The position numbers were made by a program, and so were the translations under genes. A DNA stretch of 64,000 nt. Origin: Alphaproteobacteria bacterium (GTDB lineage Bacteria > Pseudomonadota > Alphaproteobacteria > Rickettsiales > JABCZZ01). Below, one piece after another: positions 25,823-34,083 of the stretch. The DNA lies in assembly GCA_013288335.1 (NCBI GenBank), contig JABDCC010000003.1, positions 25,978 through 89,977 of the forward strand, read 5' to 3'. Each line of letters opens with the position of its first letter. Position 1 is the stretch's first letter. Below the pieces are notes generated by a model. It was not told the DNA's origin. It made no database searches and worked only from the letters and a program-made list of their open reading frames with translations.

Positions 25823-26413
25823 ATGAAATCAAAACCGGTGAAAATAAAAAAACCGACGGTATCGGAAGCCGAAGAGGCCGTACGCACATTAATCCGTTGG
25901 GCGGGTGATGACCCGAAGCGCGAAGGTTTGCTCGATACACCCAAGCGCGTAGTGAAATCCTACCGCGAATTTTTTGCCGGTTATGACGTCAACGCCCATG
26001 ACATTCTGAGCCGTACTTTCAAAGAAGTCGAAGGCTATGATGAAATGGTAGTGTTGCAAGATATTGAGTTTGAATCGCACTGCGAACACCATATGGTGCC
26101 GTTTACTGGCAAGGCGCACATTGCTTATCTGCCTAATAATAAAGTCATCGGTATCAGCAAACTCGCAAGATTGGTGGATGCTTATTCCAAACGTCTGCAG
26201 ATTCAGGAAAAGATGACGGCACAAATCGCCAATGCGTTAAACGATACGTTACAGCCCAAAGGTGTTGCCGTGGTGATTGAGGCGGTGCATCAGTGCATGA
26301 CTTCACGCGGTGTGCATAAGCGTGGTTCGGTCATGCAGACCAGCCATATGCTAGGCCAGTTCCGCAGAGATGCCCGAACCCGCCAGGAATTCTTTAGTTT
26401 GCTGCATCGTTAG
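25823..26413 (+). CDS. folE: GTP cyclohydrolase I
   Basis: FolE converts GTP to 7,8-dihydroneopterin triphosphate, the first step of folate (and queuosine) synthesis. Diagnostic stretches are [10 protein letters not shown], the zinc ligand region [24 protein letters not shown] and the second cysteine in HQCMTSRGV. It has 196 aa with a typical length. AGGA lies about 10 bases before the ATG. Its 3' end overlaps the convergent purB gene by 4 bases. Confidence 0.97.
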   Translation: MKSKPVKIKKPTVSEAEEAVRTLIRWAGDDPKREGLLDTPKRVVKSYREFFAGYDVNAHDILSRTFKEVEGYDEMVVLQDIEFESHCEHHMVPFTGKAHIAYLPNNKVIGISKLARLVDAYSKRLQIQEKMTAQIANALNDTLQPKGVAVVIEAVHQCMTSRGVHKRGSVMQTSHMLGQFRRDARTRQEFFSLLHR

Positions 26414-27705
26414 GCTTTAAAGACTCTTTTAAAAATCGTATTCACATGTTTAGTGTGATAATCGAGATTAAAGAGCTTTTTAATTTCTGTGGATTTTAAA
26501 GCCTTGGTCACTTGCTTATCAGCGAGCAACTCAGTCAGGAAATCCTTGCCATGTTCCCAGACCTTCATGGCATTGCGCTGCACGAGCACGTAAGAATCCT
26601 CACGTGAAACGCCAGCCTGAGTGAGTGCAAGCAACACTCGTTGCGAGAAAACCAATCCGCCAAGTTTGTTCATGTTCCTCAGCATATTTTCCGGATATAC
26701 GATAAGTTTATCCATCATGCCGGTGAGCCGCACCAATGCAAAATCAAGCGTTACGGTGGCATCGGGGGCAATCATACGCTCTACCGACGAATGCGAAATA
26801 TCGCGTTCATGCCAGAGCGCCACGTTTTCCAGTGCGGGTATGGCATAAGAGCGCACCATGCGTGCCAGACCACAAAGATTTTCCGAAAGCACCGGGTTGC
26901 GTTTATGGGGCATTGCCGAGCTACCCTTTTGCCCGGGTGAAAAATATTCTTCTGCTTCGAGCACTTCCGTACGCTGGCTATGGCGGATCTCCGTTGCGAT
27001 GTTTTCAATGCAGCCAGCAATCACTGCTAAAGTTGCAAAATACATCGCATGGCGATCACGCGGAATTACCTGGCTTGAAACCGGCTCAACCTTCAGTCCA
27101 AGTTTTCCGGCTACATATTTTTCAACAACAGGAGCAATGTTTGCATAGGTACCGACCGCACCGGAAATGGCACAGGTCGCTATTTCTTCTCTTGCCGCCA
27201 GTAACCGTTTCTTGCAGCGTTCAAATTCTGCGTAATAGCGCGCTAATTTAATGCCGAAGGTGGTTGGCTCTGCGTGGATGCCGTGACTGCGACCTACGCA
27301 CACCATGTTTTTGGTTTCCATTGCCCGGCGCTTTAATACTGCAAGAAGTTTGTCCAAATCAGCAAGCAACAAGTCGCTCGCTTCTTTTAACTGAACAGCA
27401 AGGCAGGTATCCAAAACGTCAGAACTGGTCATCCCCTGATGCATAAAGCGTGAATCTTCGCCTACATACTCGGCCACATTGGTCAAAAACGCGATGACGT
27501 CATGCTTAGTCACGCGCTCGATTTCATCAATGCGCGCAACATCAAATTTGCCTTTTTTCCATATATTTTTGGCAGCGGACTTTGGGATTACGCCTTCTAT
27601 AGCAAGCGCATCGCAAGCGTGGGCTTCAATTTCAAACCATATGCGGTAGCGGTTCTGAGCCTCCCATATGGCAACCATTTCAGGACGGGAATAACGTGGA
27701 ATCAT
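26410..27705 (-). CDS. purB: Adenylosuccinate lyase
   Basis: PurB cleaves SAICAR to AICAR and adenylosuccinate to AMP in purine synthesis. The superfamily signature [10 protein letters not shown] is present, along with [12 protein letters not shown] and [14 protein letters not shown]. The track ORF adds 18 residues; the ATG at 27705 opens with [10 protein letters not shown], the expected N-terminus, and gives 431 aa, the normal size. A weak GGA precedes it. It is convergent with folE and divergent from sodB. Confidence 0.97.
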   Translation of the reverse strand: MIPRYSRPEMVAIWEAQNRYRIWFEIEAHACDALAIEGVIPKSAAKNIWKKGKFDVARIDEIERVTKHDVIAFLTNVAEYVGEDSRFMHQGMTSSDVLDTCLAVQLKEASDLLLADLDKLLAVLKRRAMETKNMVCVGRSHGIHAEPTTFGIKLARYYAEFERCKKRLLAAREEIATCAISGAVGTYANIAPVVEKYVAGKLGLKVEPVSSQVIPRDRHAMYFATLAVIAGCIENIATEIRHSQRTEVLEAEEYFSPGQKGSSAMPHKRNPVLSENLCGLARMVRSYAIPALENVALWHERDISHSSVERMIAPDATVTLDFALVRLTGMMDKLIVYPENMLRNMNKLGGLVFSQRVLLALTQAGVSREDSYVLVQRNAMKVWEHGKDFLTELLADKQVTKALKSTEIKKLFNLDYHTKHVNTIFKRVFKA

Positions 27706-27801
27706 AATAACTAATCCATTAAAAATGCTAATAATACTTATCTTTAACCATACTGGCAAATTTATGCAATCATCATTGAATATTTATATAAGGGTGGTAT
27801 T

Positions 27802-27827
27802 AAGTTACCAACTTAAGAAGGTAACTT
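27802..27827 (+). promoter_or_regulatory. Hairpin enclosing the upstream sodB ribosome binding site
   Basis: AAGTTACC (27802-27809) and GGTAACTT (27820-27827) form a perfect eight-base inverted repeat that ends exactly at the ATG at 27828. The ribosome binding site AAGAAGG (27815-27821) lies in the loop and the first bases of the right arm. In mRNA this could partly mask the first start codon while leaving the internal start at 27966 free. The function is inferred. Confidence 0.55.
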
Positions 27828-28559
27828 ATGCAACTCACGCGGCGCAGTTTCTGTAAATCTACGATTGCTGTGGCCGCTTTAACCTTAATGGGGGCACGTA
27901 TGGCTGTAACTAATAGAGCGTATGCCGAAACAAACACTACTTCAATCGTTAACAAGGAGAATAACATGACTTTTACCCTTCCGGAATTGCCTTATGCAGG
28001 TGATGCCTTAGAGCCTTATATCAGCGCGAATACCTTGAGTTTTCACCATGGCAAGCACCATCAGGCTTATGTTACCAACCTTAACAACCTGATAAAAGAT
28101 TCCGATCTGGCAAAGCTTTCTCTGGAAGAAATCATCAAGAAAACCGCTGGTGACAGTGCAAAAGCTGGCATTTTTAATAATGCTGCACAGGTGTGGAACC
28201 ACACATTTTACTGGAACTCCATGAAACCAAGTGGCGGCGGCGCACCGAAAGGTAAGATTGCCGATAAAATTACCAAGGATTTTGGCAGTTTTGATGCTTT
28301 CAAAGAAGCGTTTAAAACCGCAGGCGCAACTCAGTTTGGCAGTGGTTGGGCATGGCTGGTGCTGGAAAACGGCACGTTAAAAGTCACCAAAACCCCGAAT
28401 GCTGATTTGCCGATGGTGCATAACCAGACAGCAATTCTTACGATGGATGTATGGGAACATGCTTATTACCTTGATTACCAAAACCGCCGCCCGGATTATA
28501 TCACTACTTTTCTGGATAAATTAGTGAACTGGGATTTCGCAAACGCGAATTTGGGGTAG
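27828..28559 (+). CDS. sodB: Iron/manganese superoxide dismutase with Tat signal and internal second start
   Basis: This enzyme dismutates superoxide. The catalytic part (197 aa from MTFTLPELPYAG) is a full-length Fe-type SOD with metal ligands in LSFHHGKHHQ, VWNHTFYW and DVWEHAYYLDY, and with the FeSOD-like AAQVWNHTFYW. Ahead of it are 46 extra residues: twin-arginine TRRSFCK, a hydrophobic core (STIAVAALTLMGA) and an AYA cleavage site, a good Tat signal peptide. Both starts have strong ribosome binding sites: AAGAAGG before 27828 and AAGGAG before the internal ATG at 27966. The gene may therefore make an exported and a cytosolic enzyme. It is monocistronic, followed by a palindromic repeat. 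Confidence 0.93.
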   Translation: MQLTRRSFCKSTIAVAALTLMGARMAVTNRAYAETNTTSIVNKENNMTFTLPELPYAGDALEPYISANTLSFHHGKHHQAYVTNLNNLIKDSDLAKLSLEEIIKKTAGDSAKAGIFNNAAQVWNHTFYWNSMKPSGGGAPKGKIADKITKDFGSFDAFKEAFKTAGATQFGSGWAWLVLENGTLKVTKTPNADLPMVHNQTAILTMDVWEHAYYLDYQNRRPDYITTFLDKLVNWDFANANLG

Positions 28560-28568
28560 TTTATAATG

Positions 28569-28638
28569 TGTCACCCCGCACTTGTTGCGGGGTCTGGACT
28601 TATTTTTGACTGGATACCGCAACGAGTGCGGTATGACA
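28569..28638. repeat. 70-bp double-hairpin palindromic repeat
   Basis: The left arm TGTCACCCCGCACTTGTTGC and the right arm, in reverse complement TGTCATACCGCACTCGTTGC, match closely, and each arm contains its own small hairpin (CCCCGCA...TGCGGGG; ACCGCA...TGCGGT). This is the form of dispersed intergenic palindromes known in many alphaproteobacteria. It lies between the convergent ends of sodB and the 28647 gene and could also act as a bidirectional terminator. Confidence 0.8.
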
Positions 28639-28646
28639 ACGGGTGT

Positions 28647-29315
28647 TCATTTACCACGTTTTTGGTTATTTTTGATTTCTTTTTCTTCGGCAGCAATATT
28701 CGTAAAACTTTTTCTTATTGGCAGTTTTAACTTGCCCAATACCTCATCAAAATCGGTGGCTATTTCATTATATTTAGATAGCAGGCTTTCGTTGGCAGAA
28801 TTGTGTGTATCGAGTGCATTTATGTAATCTTTAAAATGCTTGATTTTTTTAAATAAACCACTTTTTAAAACATTCTCAATTTTAAAATTATTACCGAAAC
28901 TATTATCATCATAATCTTGTTTTGTTTTAAATGGCACAATAGCAGCTTCACCATTTACAATAATGGGTGAAACACTCTTTATATTATCTTCTGTTTTGAG
29001 AGAGCGGACTACAGATTCAATTTTATCTTGCTCATTCGTATTTCCGAGTTTTTGATACAGTTTTTCAAAATCTTTCTTTAGTTGCGCCTCATCACATATA
29101 ATCTTAATCACCAGAAGCGAAAAATATAAATCGTCACTGACTGTCGATAAATTTTTCGGATTACCCAGAACAACGCCTTCAAAATAAAACCCCTCTTTGC
29201 TAAGGGAAATTCCTTCTGCAAATTTCATCACTCTTTCTAGAGCGGGATTTTCAAAGAAATTCCTTGCTTCTTCGAGTGTAAAAAATGGCGATGGTTTTTT
29301 GGTGGATTTTGTCAC
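28647..29315 (-). CDS. Unrecognised 222-aa soluble protein
   Basis: I do not recognise this family. It is a charged, Lys/Glu/Asn-rich protein without signal peptide or TM segment, probably alpha/beta in the middle (LYFSLLVIKIICDEA, SPIIVNGEAAIVPF) with helical ends and a Lys-rich C-terminus. The start is GTG at 29315, supported by GAGG 6 bases upstream. It is a single gene, convergent with sodB. Codon use is AT-rich and its asparagine content is higher than that of its neighbours, so it may be lineage-specific or acquired. Confidence 0.7.
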   Translation of the reverse strand: MTKSTKKPSPFFTLEEARNFFENPALERVMKFAEGISLSKEGFYFEGVVLGNPKNLSTVSDDLYFSLLVIKIICDEAQLKKDFEKLYQKLGNTNEQDKIESVVRSLKTEDNIKSVSPIIVNGEAAIVPFKTKQDYDDNSFGNNFKIENVLKSGLFKKIKHFKDYINALDTHNSANESLLSKYNEIATDFDEVLGKLKLPIRKSFTNIAAEEKEIKNNQKRGK

Positions 29316-29436
29316 AATAGCCTCAGAAATAAACTGATTTTGAAAGACCAGTTTAGCCCAAAGTCATTAAGAAATTCTTAATAACATCCAACAAATCGCG
29401 TATCTGGGTTAGTCAGCGTCGCTTAATAAAATTGGG

Positions 29437-29464
29437 ATTATTATAGCCTAAAGAGGCTAATAAT
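29437..29464. other. Stem-loop in the 29316-29566 intergenic region
   Basis: ATTATTATAGCCT, a loop AAAG and AGGCTAATAAT form a stem with a two-base bulge. A 15-base palindrome, TTAAGAA-A-TTCTTAA, lies at 29367-29381 in the same gap. Neither has a T-tract typical of a terminator. They may be operator sites; no function is shown. Confidence 0.4.
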
Positions 29465-29469
29465 ATTTA

Positions 29470-29513
29470 ATTCATCGCCTCGTCATAAAACTGTAACATT
29501 TCTATGCTATTAT
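29470..29513 (+). promoter_or_regulatory. Possible third Pho-box-like promoter, upstream of the 29567 gene
   Basis: ATTCAT (29470) and CGTCAT (29481) are 11 bp apart, and the second ends exactly 21 bases before TATTAT (29508-29513), the same geometry as at 24.0 and 35.8 kb. The earlier repeats are poor (AATAAT at 29459), so this is weaker than the other two. Confidence 0.4.
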
Positions 29514-29566
29514 GTTGCTGAATAAATTTGGCAATTTTGCCGTAATGCTTAATAACAACGGAATGC

Positions 29567-30112
29567 ATGCTTATGCAGCAAAGCGATATTATACGTGATT
29601 TTATTAGGTATTTAGTCAACAGCACCGACAATCATTTATTTCGTTTTAACGAAAGCCTGTATAGCGATTATATAATGCGAACCGATGATTATTTGCAAAA
29701 AACATTACGCTCCTCGTTTGGGCTAAAACCGAATTTCAGCAACTATCTTACTGATGAACAAAAAACACTCATCGACAAAAAACAATTGCTCGAGATTACT
29801 TTTCATGTGGATAGGTTAGATGCAGGTGTTATAAAAACCCATTTAAAAGAACTTGGCCTTACGGGAATTACTTACAGTATAGCATCCGTAGAAAATATTC
29901 GGGTTTTTAATAAAGATCACTCAGATTATACCGATAAAGTTCGGTTAAAAATGCTCATCGATACTCGCCAGGAAAATTTTGAGAAAAATATCGAAAATCT
30001 AAAGGAAAGAGCCAAAGCGGCTAAAGAACTAAATCCTAAACGCGGCAGACATCTTAGGACCAGCAGCATTAAGCCGGATGATATCCGCAAAGATGATATT
30101 TACATCTCTTAA
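29567..30112 (+). CDS. Unrecognised 181-aa protein
   Basis: I do not recognise this family. It is soluble and charged, with helical N-terminus (SDIIRDFIRYLVNSTDNHLF), a central segment with alternating hydrophobics (LLEITFHVDRLDAGVIKTHLKELGLTGITYSIA) and a long Lys/Glu helix followed by a basic tail (NPKRGRHLRTSS) that might bind nucleic acid. The start could be either ATG (29567 or 29573); GGA precedes both. It ends 4 bases into the convergent secD. A possible phosphate-type promoter lies upstream. Confidence 0.7.
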   Translation: MLMQQSDIIRDFIRYLVNSTDNHLFRFNESLYSDYIMRTDDYLQKTLRSSFGLKPNFSNYLTDEQKTLIDKKQLLEITFHVDRLDAGVIKTHLKELGLTGITYSIASVENIRVFNKDHSDYTDKVRLKMLIDTRQENFEKNIENLKERAKAAKELNPKRGRHLRTSSIKPDDIRKDDIYIS

Positions 30113-31695
30113 ATTGGAATTGTCTTAGGCCGTGTACGGCGCAGCCAGGTGGCGACCATCAGGCGGGTGAGGATTATCGCTGTAAACATCGAGGCGAGGA
30201 TACCAATCGCAAGGGTAACCGCGAAGCCTTTCACGGTTCCGGTACCAAAGTAAAACAGCAAAATAGCAGCAATTAGCGTAGTAACGTTGGCATCAAGAAT
30301 AGTGCCACGAGCAATACGGAAACCATGTTCAATCGCGGAGAAAGGTGATTTGCCATTGCGGATTTCTTCGCGTATGCGTTCATAAATCAACACGTTTGCA
30401 TCCACCGCCATGCCAAGCGTCAACACCATACCGGCAATACCCGGAAGTGTGAGCGTTGCCTGAAAGAGCGAAAGCGCACCCATGATGAAGATAAGATTCA
30501 CCAAAAGCGCAACATTGGCAAAAATGCCGAATAAGCCATAATTGATAAGCATGAAACCCATTACCAGCACTACGCCAAGCAGTGATGCTTGTTTGCCGGC
30601 GCTGATGGAATCCGCACCTAAGCTCGGACCAACGCTGCGTTCTTCAATTACTTTAAGCGGTACAGGCAAAGCACCGGATCGCAATAACACTGCTAATTCA
30701 TTGGCAGATTCTGTGGTATAACTTCCGGTGATAATGCCATTGCCACCAAGAATCGCGCTACGGATTACCGGCGCGGTTATTACTTTATCATCAAGCACCA
30801 CAGCAAAACGTTTGCCCACATTATCGCGGGTGATTTCAGCAAATTTCTGCGCACCAGTCGTATTAAAACGGAAACTCACTGCGGGCTCATTCGTCTGATT
30901 ATCAAAGGTCGCTGCTGCATCCACTAACATATCGCCACTGAGCATCACACGGGTTTTGATAGCAACCGGAATATGGATATCTTTGCCGTTTGAATCTTTT
31001 TCATCCTCAAATAACACACGCGTCCCCACTGGCACTTTGCCATGCATTACTTCTGTCATATCGGCAGTTTCATCCACTAAATGAAAAGTCATTTTTGCAG
31101 TTTTTCCGAGCAATGATTTTAAATGCTCGGGGTCTTGCAAGCCTGGTACTTGCAGCACAATACGGTTATCGCCCTGGCGCTGAATAATCGGTTCGCGCGT
31201 TCCACTTTCATTAACGCGGCGGTTTACAATCTGCATGGATTGCTCAAGCAACTGCAATTTTTTTGCTTTCAATGAATTTGCTGAAAAACCCACTTCATAT
31301 CTTCCATTACCTTTATCGGTAATATCGAGATCAGAATTAACACCTTTTACTACGTCTTTAATATCCACATTATTAGACTGTTTCAAAAGTGTGAAGCTCA
31401 CTACGTTATCGTTTAACGCAAGCCCCTGATACATTACTTTCTTTGCAATCAGCTCAGTGCGCAGCCCATCTACTAGACTGGTGAGCTGTTCATGCATGTA
31501 ATGATCAATCTGCAATTCGAGCAGCAAATAAGAGCCGCCCTGCAAATCCAAACCTAGATTTACAGTGCGCGACGGCAAGAAAGCTGGGAATTTCTCACGG
31601 GTATTTTCAGAAAAAAGATTAGGAAGAGCAAGCAACGTAAAAAACAGGCAGACGCCAAGTATGGTAAATAGTTTCCAGCGTGGAAAATCAAGCAC
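30109..31695 (-). CDS. secD: Protein translocase subunit SecD
   Basis: SecD, with SecF, uses the proton gradient to pull exported proteins through SecYEG from the periplasmic side. The N-terminal TM (KLFTILGVCLFFTLLALPN), the large periplasmic P1 domain beginning LGLDLQGGSYLLLE, the DANVLIYERIREE motif and five further TM helices are all present in 528 aa. The start is GTG with AAGGA 9 bases upstream. It lies 11 bases after yajC. No secF follows; the next gene is convergent and unrelated, so secF must be elsewhere. Confidence 0.96.
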   Translation of the reverse strand: MLDFPRWKLFTILGVCLFFTLLALPNLFSENTREKFPAFLPSRTVNLGLDLQGGSYLLLELQIDHYMHEQLTSLVDGLRTELIAKKVMYQGLALNDNVVSFTLLKQSNNVDIKDVVKGVNSDLDITDKGNGRYEVGFSANSLKAKKLQLLEQSMQIVNRRVNESGTREPIIQRQGDNRIVLQVPGLQDPEHLKSLLGKTAKMTFHLVDETADMTEVMHGKVPVGTRVLFEDEKDSNGKDIHIPVAIKTRVMLSGDMLVDAAATFDNQTNEPAVSFRFNTTGAQKFAEITRDNVGKRFAVVLDDKVITAPVIRSAILGGNGIITGSYTTESANELAVLLRSGALPVPLKVIEERSVGPSLGADSISAGKQASLLGVVLVMGFMLINYGLFGIFANVALLVNLIFIMGALSLFQATLTLPGIAGMVLTLGMAVDANVLIYERIREEIRNGKSPFSAIEHGFRIARGTILDANVTTLIAAILLFYFGTGTVKGFAVTLAIGILASMFTAIILTRLMVATWLRRTRPKTIPI

Positions 31696-31706
31696 AGAGC
31701 TATTCC

Positions 31707-32072
31707 TTATTTTGGTTTATCGGCCTTGTTATCGTTAGCTATCGGAGTTTTGTTCAAAACAACAGAGATGGTGTCTTGCATAACGCGTATTTTTACTTCC
31801 GGCGCAATTTCTACTACCAGAATATTATCATCTTCAATTTTCTGAATAACACCCAGTACACCACCAGCAGTCACCACCTTGTCGCCACGTTTTAGTGACT
31901 TTATCATGGCTTCATGGTCTTTTATCTTCTTCTGGTTCGGCCTTATAAGAAGGATATAAAATACCAATGCAATCATGAGCATCGGGAGCGCGCCGCCCAT
32001 AAGCGGAGAAGGTGAATCTGCCAAAGTGGGTGATGACGCTGGCTCAACAGCCAATGCATTGGAAATAAACAT
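31707..32072 (-). CDS. yajC: Preprotein translocase accessory subunit YajC
   Basis: YajC is a small single-span membrane protein associated with SecDF. It has one TM helix (LPMLMIALVFYILLIRPNQKKIKDHEAM) followed by a small cytoplasmic beta domain (GDKVVTAGGVLGVIQKIEDD), exactly the family pattern. The N-terminus before the TM is longer than in E. coli (about 28 residues, Ser/Pro-rich). It is upstream of and cotranscribed with secD. Confidence 0.95.
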   Translation of the reverse strand: MFISNALAVEPASSPTLADSPSPLMGGALPMLMIALVFYILLIRPNQKKIKDHEAMIKSLKRGDKVVTAGGVLGVIQKIEDDNILVVEIAPEVKIRVMQDTISVVLNKTPIANDNKADKPK

Positions 32073-32109
32073 TAATTTTCTCTAAAAAGATGATTAAACC
32101 GAAAAGCCG

Positions 32110-32277
32110 TTATTTCAGCTTGGTTTCCTTAAATACGACATGCTTGCGCACAACGGGATCATATTTAGTAAAAGAAAGCTTTTCAGTCTGCTTTTTCGGA
32201 TTTTTCTTTTTAACATAGAAAAAGCCAGTGTCAGCACTGCTTTCAAGCTTTATGAGAACGATATTTTTCTTAGCCAT
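32110..32277 (-). CDS. rpmG: 50S ribosomal protein L33
   Basis: This is too short for the ORF track. The 55-aa product starts [20 protein letters not shown], contains [21 protein letters not shown] and ends [11 protein letters not shown], matching the zinc-free (no CxxC) form of L33 of the large ribosomal subunit. It precedes yajC on the same strand by 37 bases. The ribosome binding site is weak (GGA about 10 bases upstream). Confidence 0.95.
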   Translation of the reverse strand: MAKKNIVLIKLESSADTGFFYVKKKNPKKQTEKLSFTKYDPVVRKHVVFKETKLK

Positions 32278-32500
32278 GACAATAATTCCACAATTGATTT
32301 GAGTCGGGGTATTTGAGTGGTGGAAAACTAATCATTTTCCGTGGCTTGTCAAGCATAAAAGCGCATATTCATCTGCATATCCATTAAGGGCAAAACACAT
32401 GAAAATTGTGTATTTGTAACAATATGTTCACATTTTAACCAATGAACTTAGCTATGCTATGTGTTAATATTAGCCTCACGATTTAACGACGGAAAGCGTT

Positions 32501-33115
32501 ATGGCTGATAATTCAGAAGATGGGCTTTATCAAAGATTAGTCGAGAAGGTCAACGCGTGGGGTGCGCCGCACTTGCATAGGACCACTGATAAATTCATCG
32601 AAAGATCAATACGTAAACATGCGCAAGATAACCCAAAACTTCAGGAACTTATTAAATTTGAGGTGCAGCGCCGTGCGTACGGCCCTGGCCAAACGCAGGA
32701 TTTTGCAGAACCCGCCATCTGGATGGTGGTAAAAACGTTTGCCGCACTTGCGATTGCCGGCGTTGCTGAACTTTTTAAGAGCCGCACCGTTAAAGCTATA
32801 GGACTCTCCACAGCATTGGTCATCATCGCCAATAACGTGGTAGAGGCATTCCGCTTTACACCGCGCTTTGTTGCAGGTCTTCAGGGCAGTGAAAAAATGG
32901 CATTAGAGAGATGGAAAGCAATTCAGACGACAGGTGTTGACCCGTTCAGTGCTTCGCAGAAAACCGCAACTGTACAACCACAACAAGCACAAACACCTCA
33001 GGAACCTCCAGCTAAGCAATTTACAGATACTATCTCGCCTAAACCCGAAATTACCTCCACCTCGCTTATGGATGCCGCACTTAATAAAGGCGATAAGACC
33101 ATATCCATGAACTAA
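32501..33115 (+). CDS. Unrecognised 204-aa protein with a hydrophobic centre
   Basis: I do not recognise this family. The N-terminal third is charged and helical (YQRLVEKVNAWGAPHLHRTTDKFIERSIRKHA), the centre has one or two moderately hydrophobic helices (AIWMVVKTFAALAIAGVAELF; AIGLSTALVIIANNVVEAF) that may span or lie on the membrane, and the C-terminal 60 residues are Gln/Pro/Thr-rich and disordered. GGAAA precedes the ATG. It stands alone between the rpmG promoter region and galU. Its architecture (helix-rich body, hydrophobic segments, Gln/Pro tail) recalls the 465-aa orphan at 11.8-13.2 kb, but I see no clear sequence similarity. Confidence 0.72.
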   Translation: MADNSEDGLYQRLVEKVNAWGAPHLHRTTDKFIERSIRKHAQDNPKLQELIKFEVQRRAYGPGQTQDFAEPAIWMVVKTFAALAIAGVAELFKSRTVKAIGLSTALVIIANNVVEAFRFTPRFVAGLQGSEKMALERWKAIQTTGVDPFSASQKTATVQPQQAQTPQEPPAKQFTDTISPKPEITSTSLMDAALNKGDKTISMN

Positions 33116-33201
33116 GCCTTTTTCGCTAAAAATCTTTGACATTTACATCTTTGCAGCAATAGTAGGGGCGAAAATTAACCGCCTGCCCAATTGTAATACT
33201 C

Positions 33202-34080
33202 ATGAAGAAAAAAGTTCGCAAAGTTGTATTTCCCGTTGGAGGCTTGGGCACACGTTTCCTGCCTGCCACCAAATCCATGCCCAAGGAAATGCTGCCGGTA
33301 GTGGATCGCCCCATTATTCATTATGCTTTTGATGAAGCGCGTGCTGCAGGTATTGAACAGTTCATCTTTGTCACCGGACGTAACAAAAGCGCAATTGAAG
33401 ATCACTTTGATCATTCTTATGAGCTTCAGCACACGCTTTCCTCACGTGACAAACATAATGAGTTGGCGCTTACCCGCGACTGGCTGCCGCCTGCCGGAAG
33501 TATCTCCTACACACGCCAGCAAGACCCGTTGGGGTTGGGCCATGCAGTATGGTGCGCGCGTAATCTGATAGGCGATGAGCCTTTTGCCGTTATTCTTGCC
33601 GACGATATGGTGCTTTCGGAAAAACCCTGTCTCGGCCAGATGATAGAACAATACAATAAAACCGGTGGAAACATGGCAGCGGTGATGGATGTTCCGCGCG
33701 AAAAAACCAAGAGTTATGGTATTCTTGATATTGAGAATTCTGAAGGCAAACTTGTAACCGCAAGAGGACTAGTAGAAAAACCCGATCCTAAAAACGCTCC
33801 CTCTACCCTTTCCATTATTGGTCGTTATATTCTTGAACCCGGTATATTTGATGTGTTGGAAACCCAGAAAAAAGGTAGCGGCGGCGAAATTCAGCTCACT
33901 GATGCTATGAATACCATGATTGGAAAAACGCCGTTTTATGGCTACCGTTTTGACGGCAAGCGTTATGACTGTGGTAACCGCGTAGGCTATGTTGAGGCAA
34001 ATATCGCTTTCGCGTTAGATCGTGCTGATATGAAAGATCGTGTGATGGAAATTATGAAACAGTTTGTGAGTAAGGAATAG
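33202..34080 (+). CDS. galU: UTP-glucose-1-phosphate uridylyltransferase
   Basis: GalU makes UDP-glucose for polysaccharide and LPS synthesis. The nucleotide-binding start FPVGGLGTRFLPATKSMPKEMLPVVDRP is diagnostic, followed by QDPLGLGHAVWCAR, LADDM and VEKP. It has 292 aa, a normal length. It is translated with ugd (3-base gap), giving a UDP-glucuronate supply operon. A TTGACA at 33136 might be a -35 box, but the matching -10 is poor. No clear ribosome binding site precedes the ATG. Confidence 0.97.
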   Translation: MKKKVRKVVFPVGGLGTRFLPATKSMPKEMLPVVDRPIIHYAFDEARAAGIEQFIFVTGRNKSAIEDHFDHSYELQHTLSSRDKHNELALTRDWLPPAGSISYTRQQDPLGLGHAVWCARNLIGDEPFAVILADDMVLSEKPCLGQMIEQYNKTGGNMAAVMDVPREKTKSYGILDIENSEGKLVTARGLVEKPDPKNAPSTLSIIGRYILEPGIFDVLETQKKGSGGEIQLTDAMNTMIGKTPFYGYRFDGKRYDCGNRVGYVEANIAFALDRADMKDRVMEIMKQFVSKE

Positions 34081-34083
34081 TAA

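Noticed and set aside
30109-31695. SecDF fusion
   Set aside because: The ORF stops after 528 aa with a single SecD repeat; no SecF half is present.
32415-32458. Another Pho-box-like site before the 32501 gene (TGTAAC, GTTCAC in 11-bp phase)
   Set aside because: Only two poor repeats and a weak -10 (TATGCT); below what I would call.
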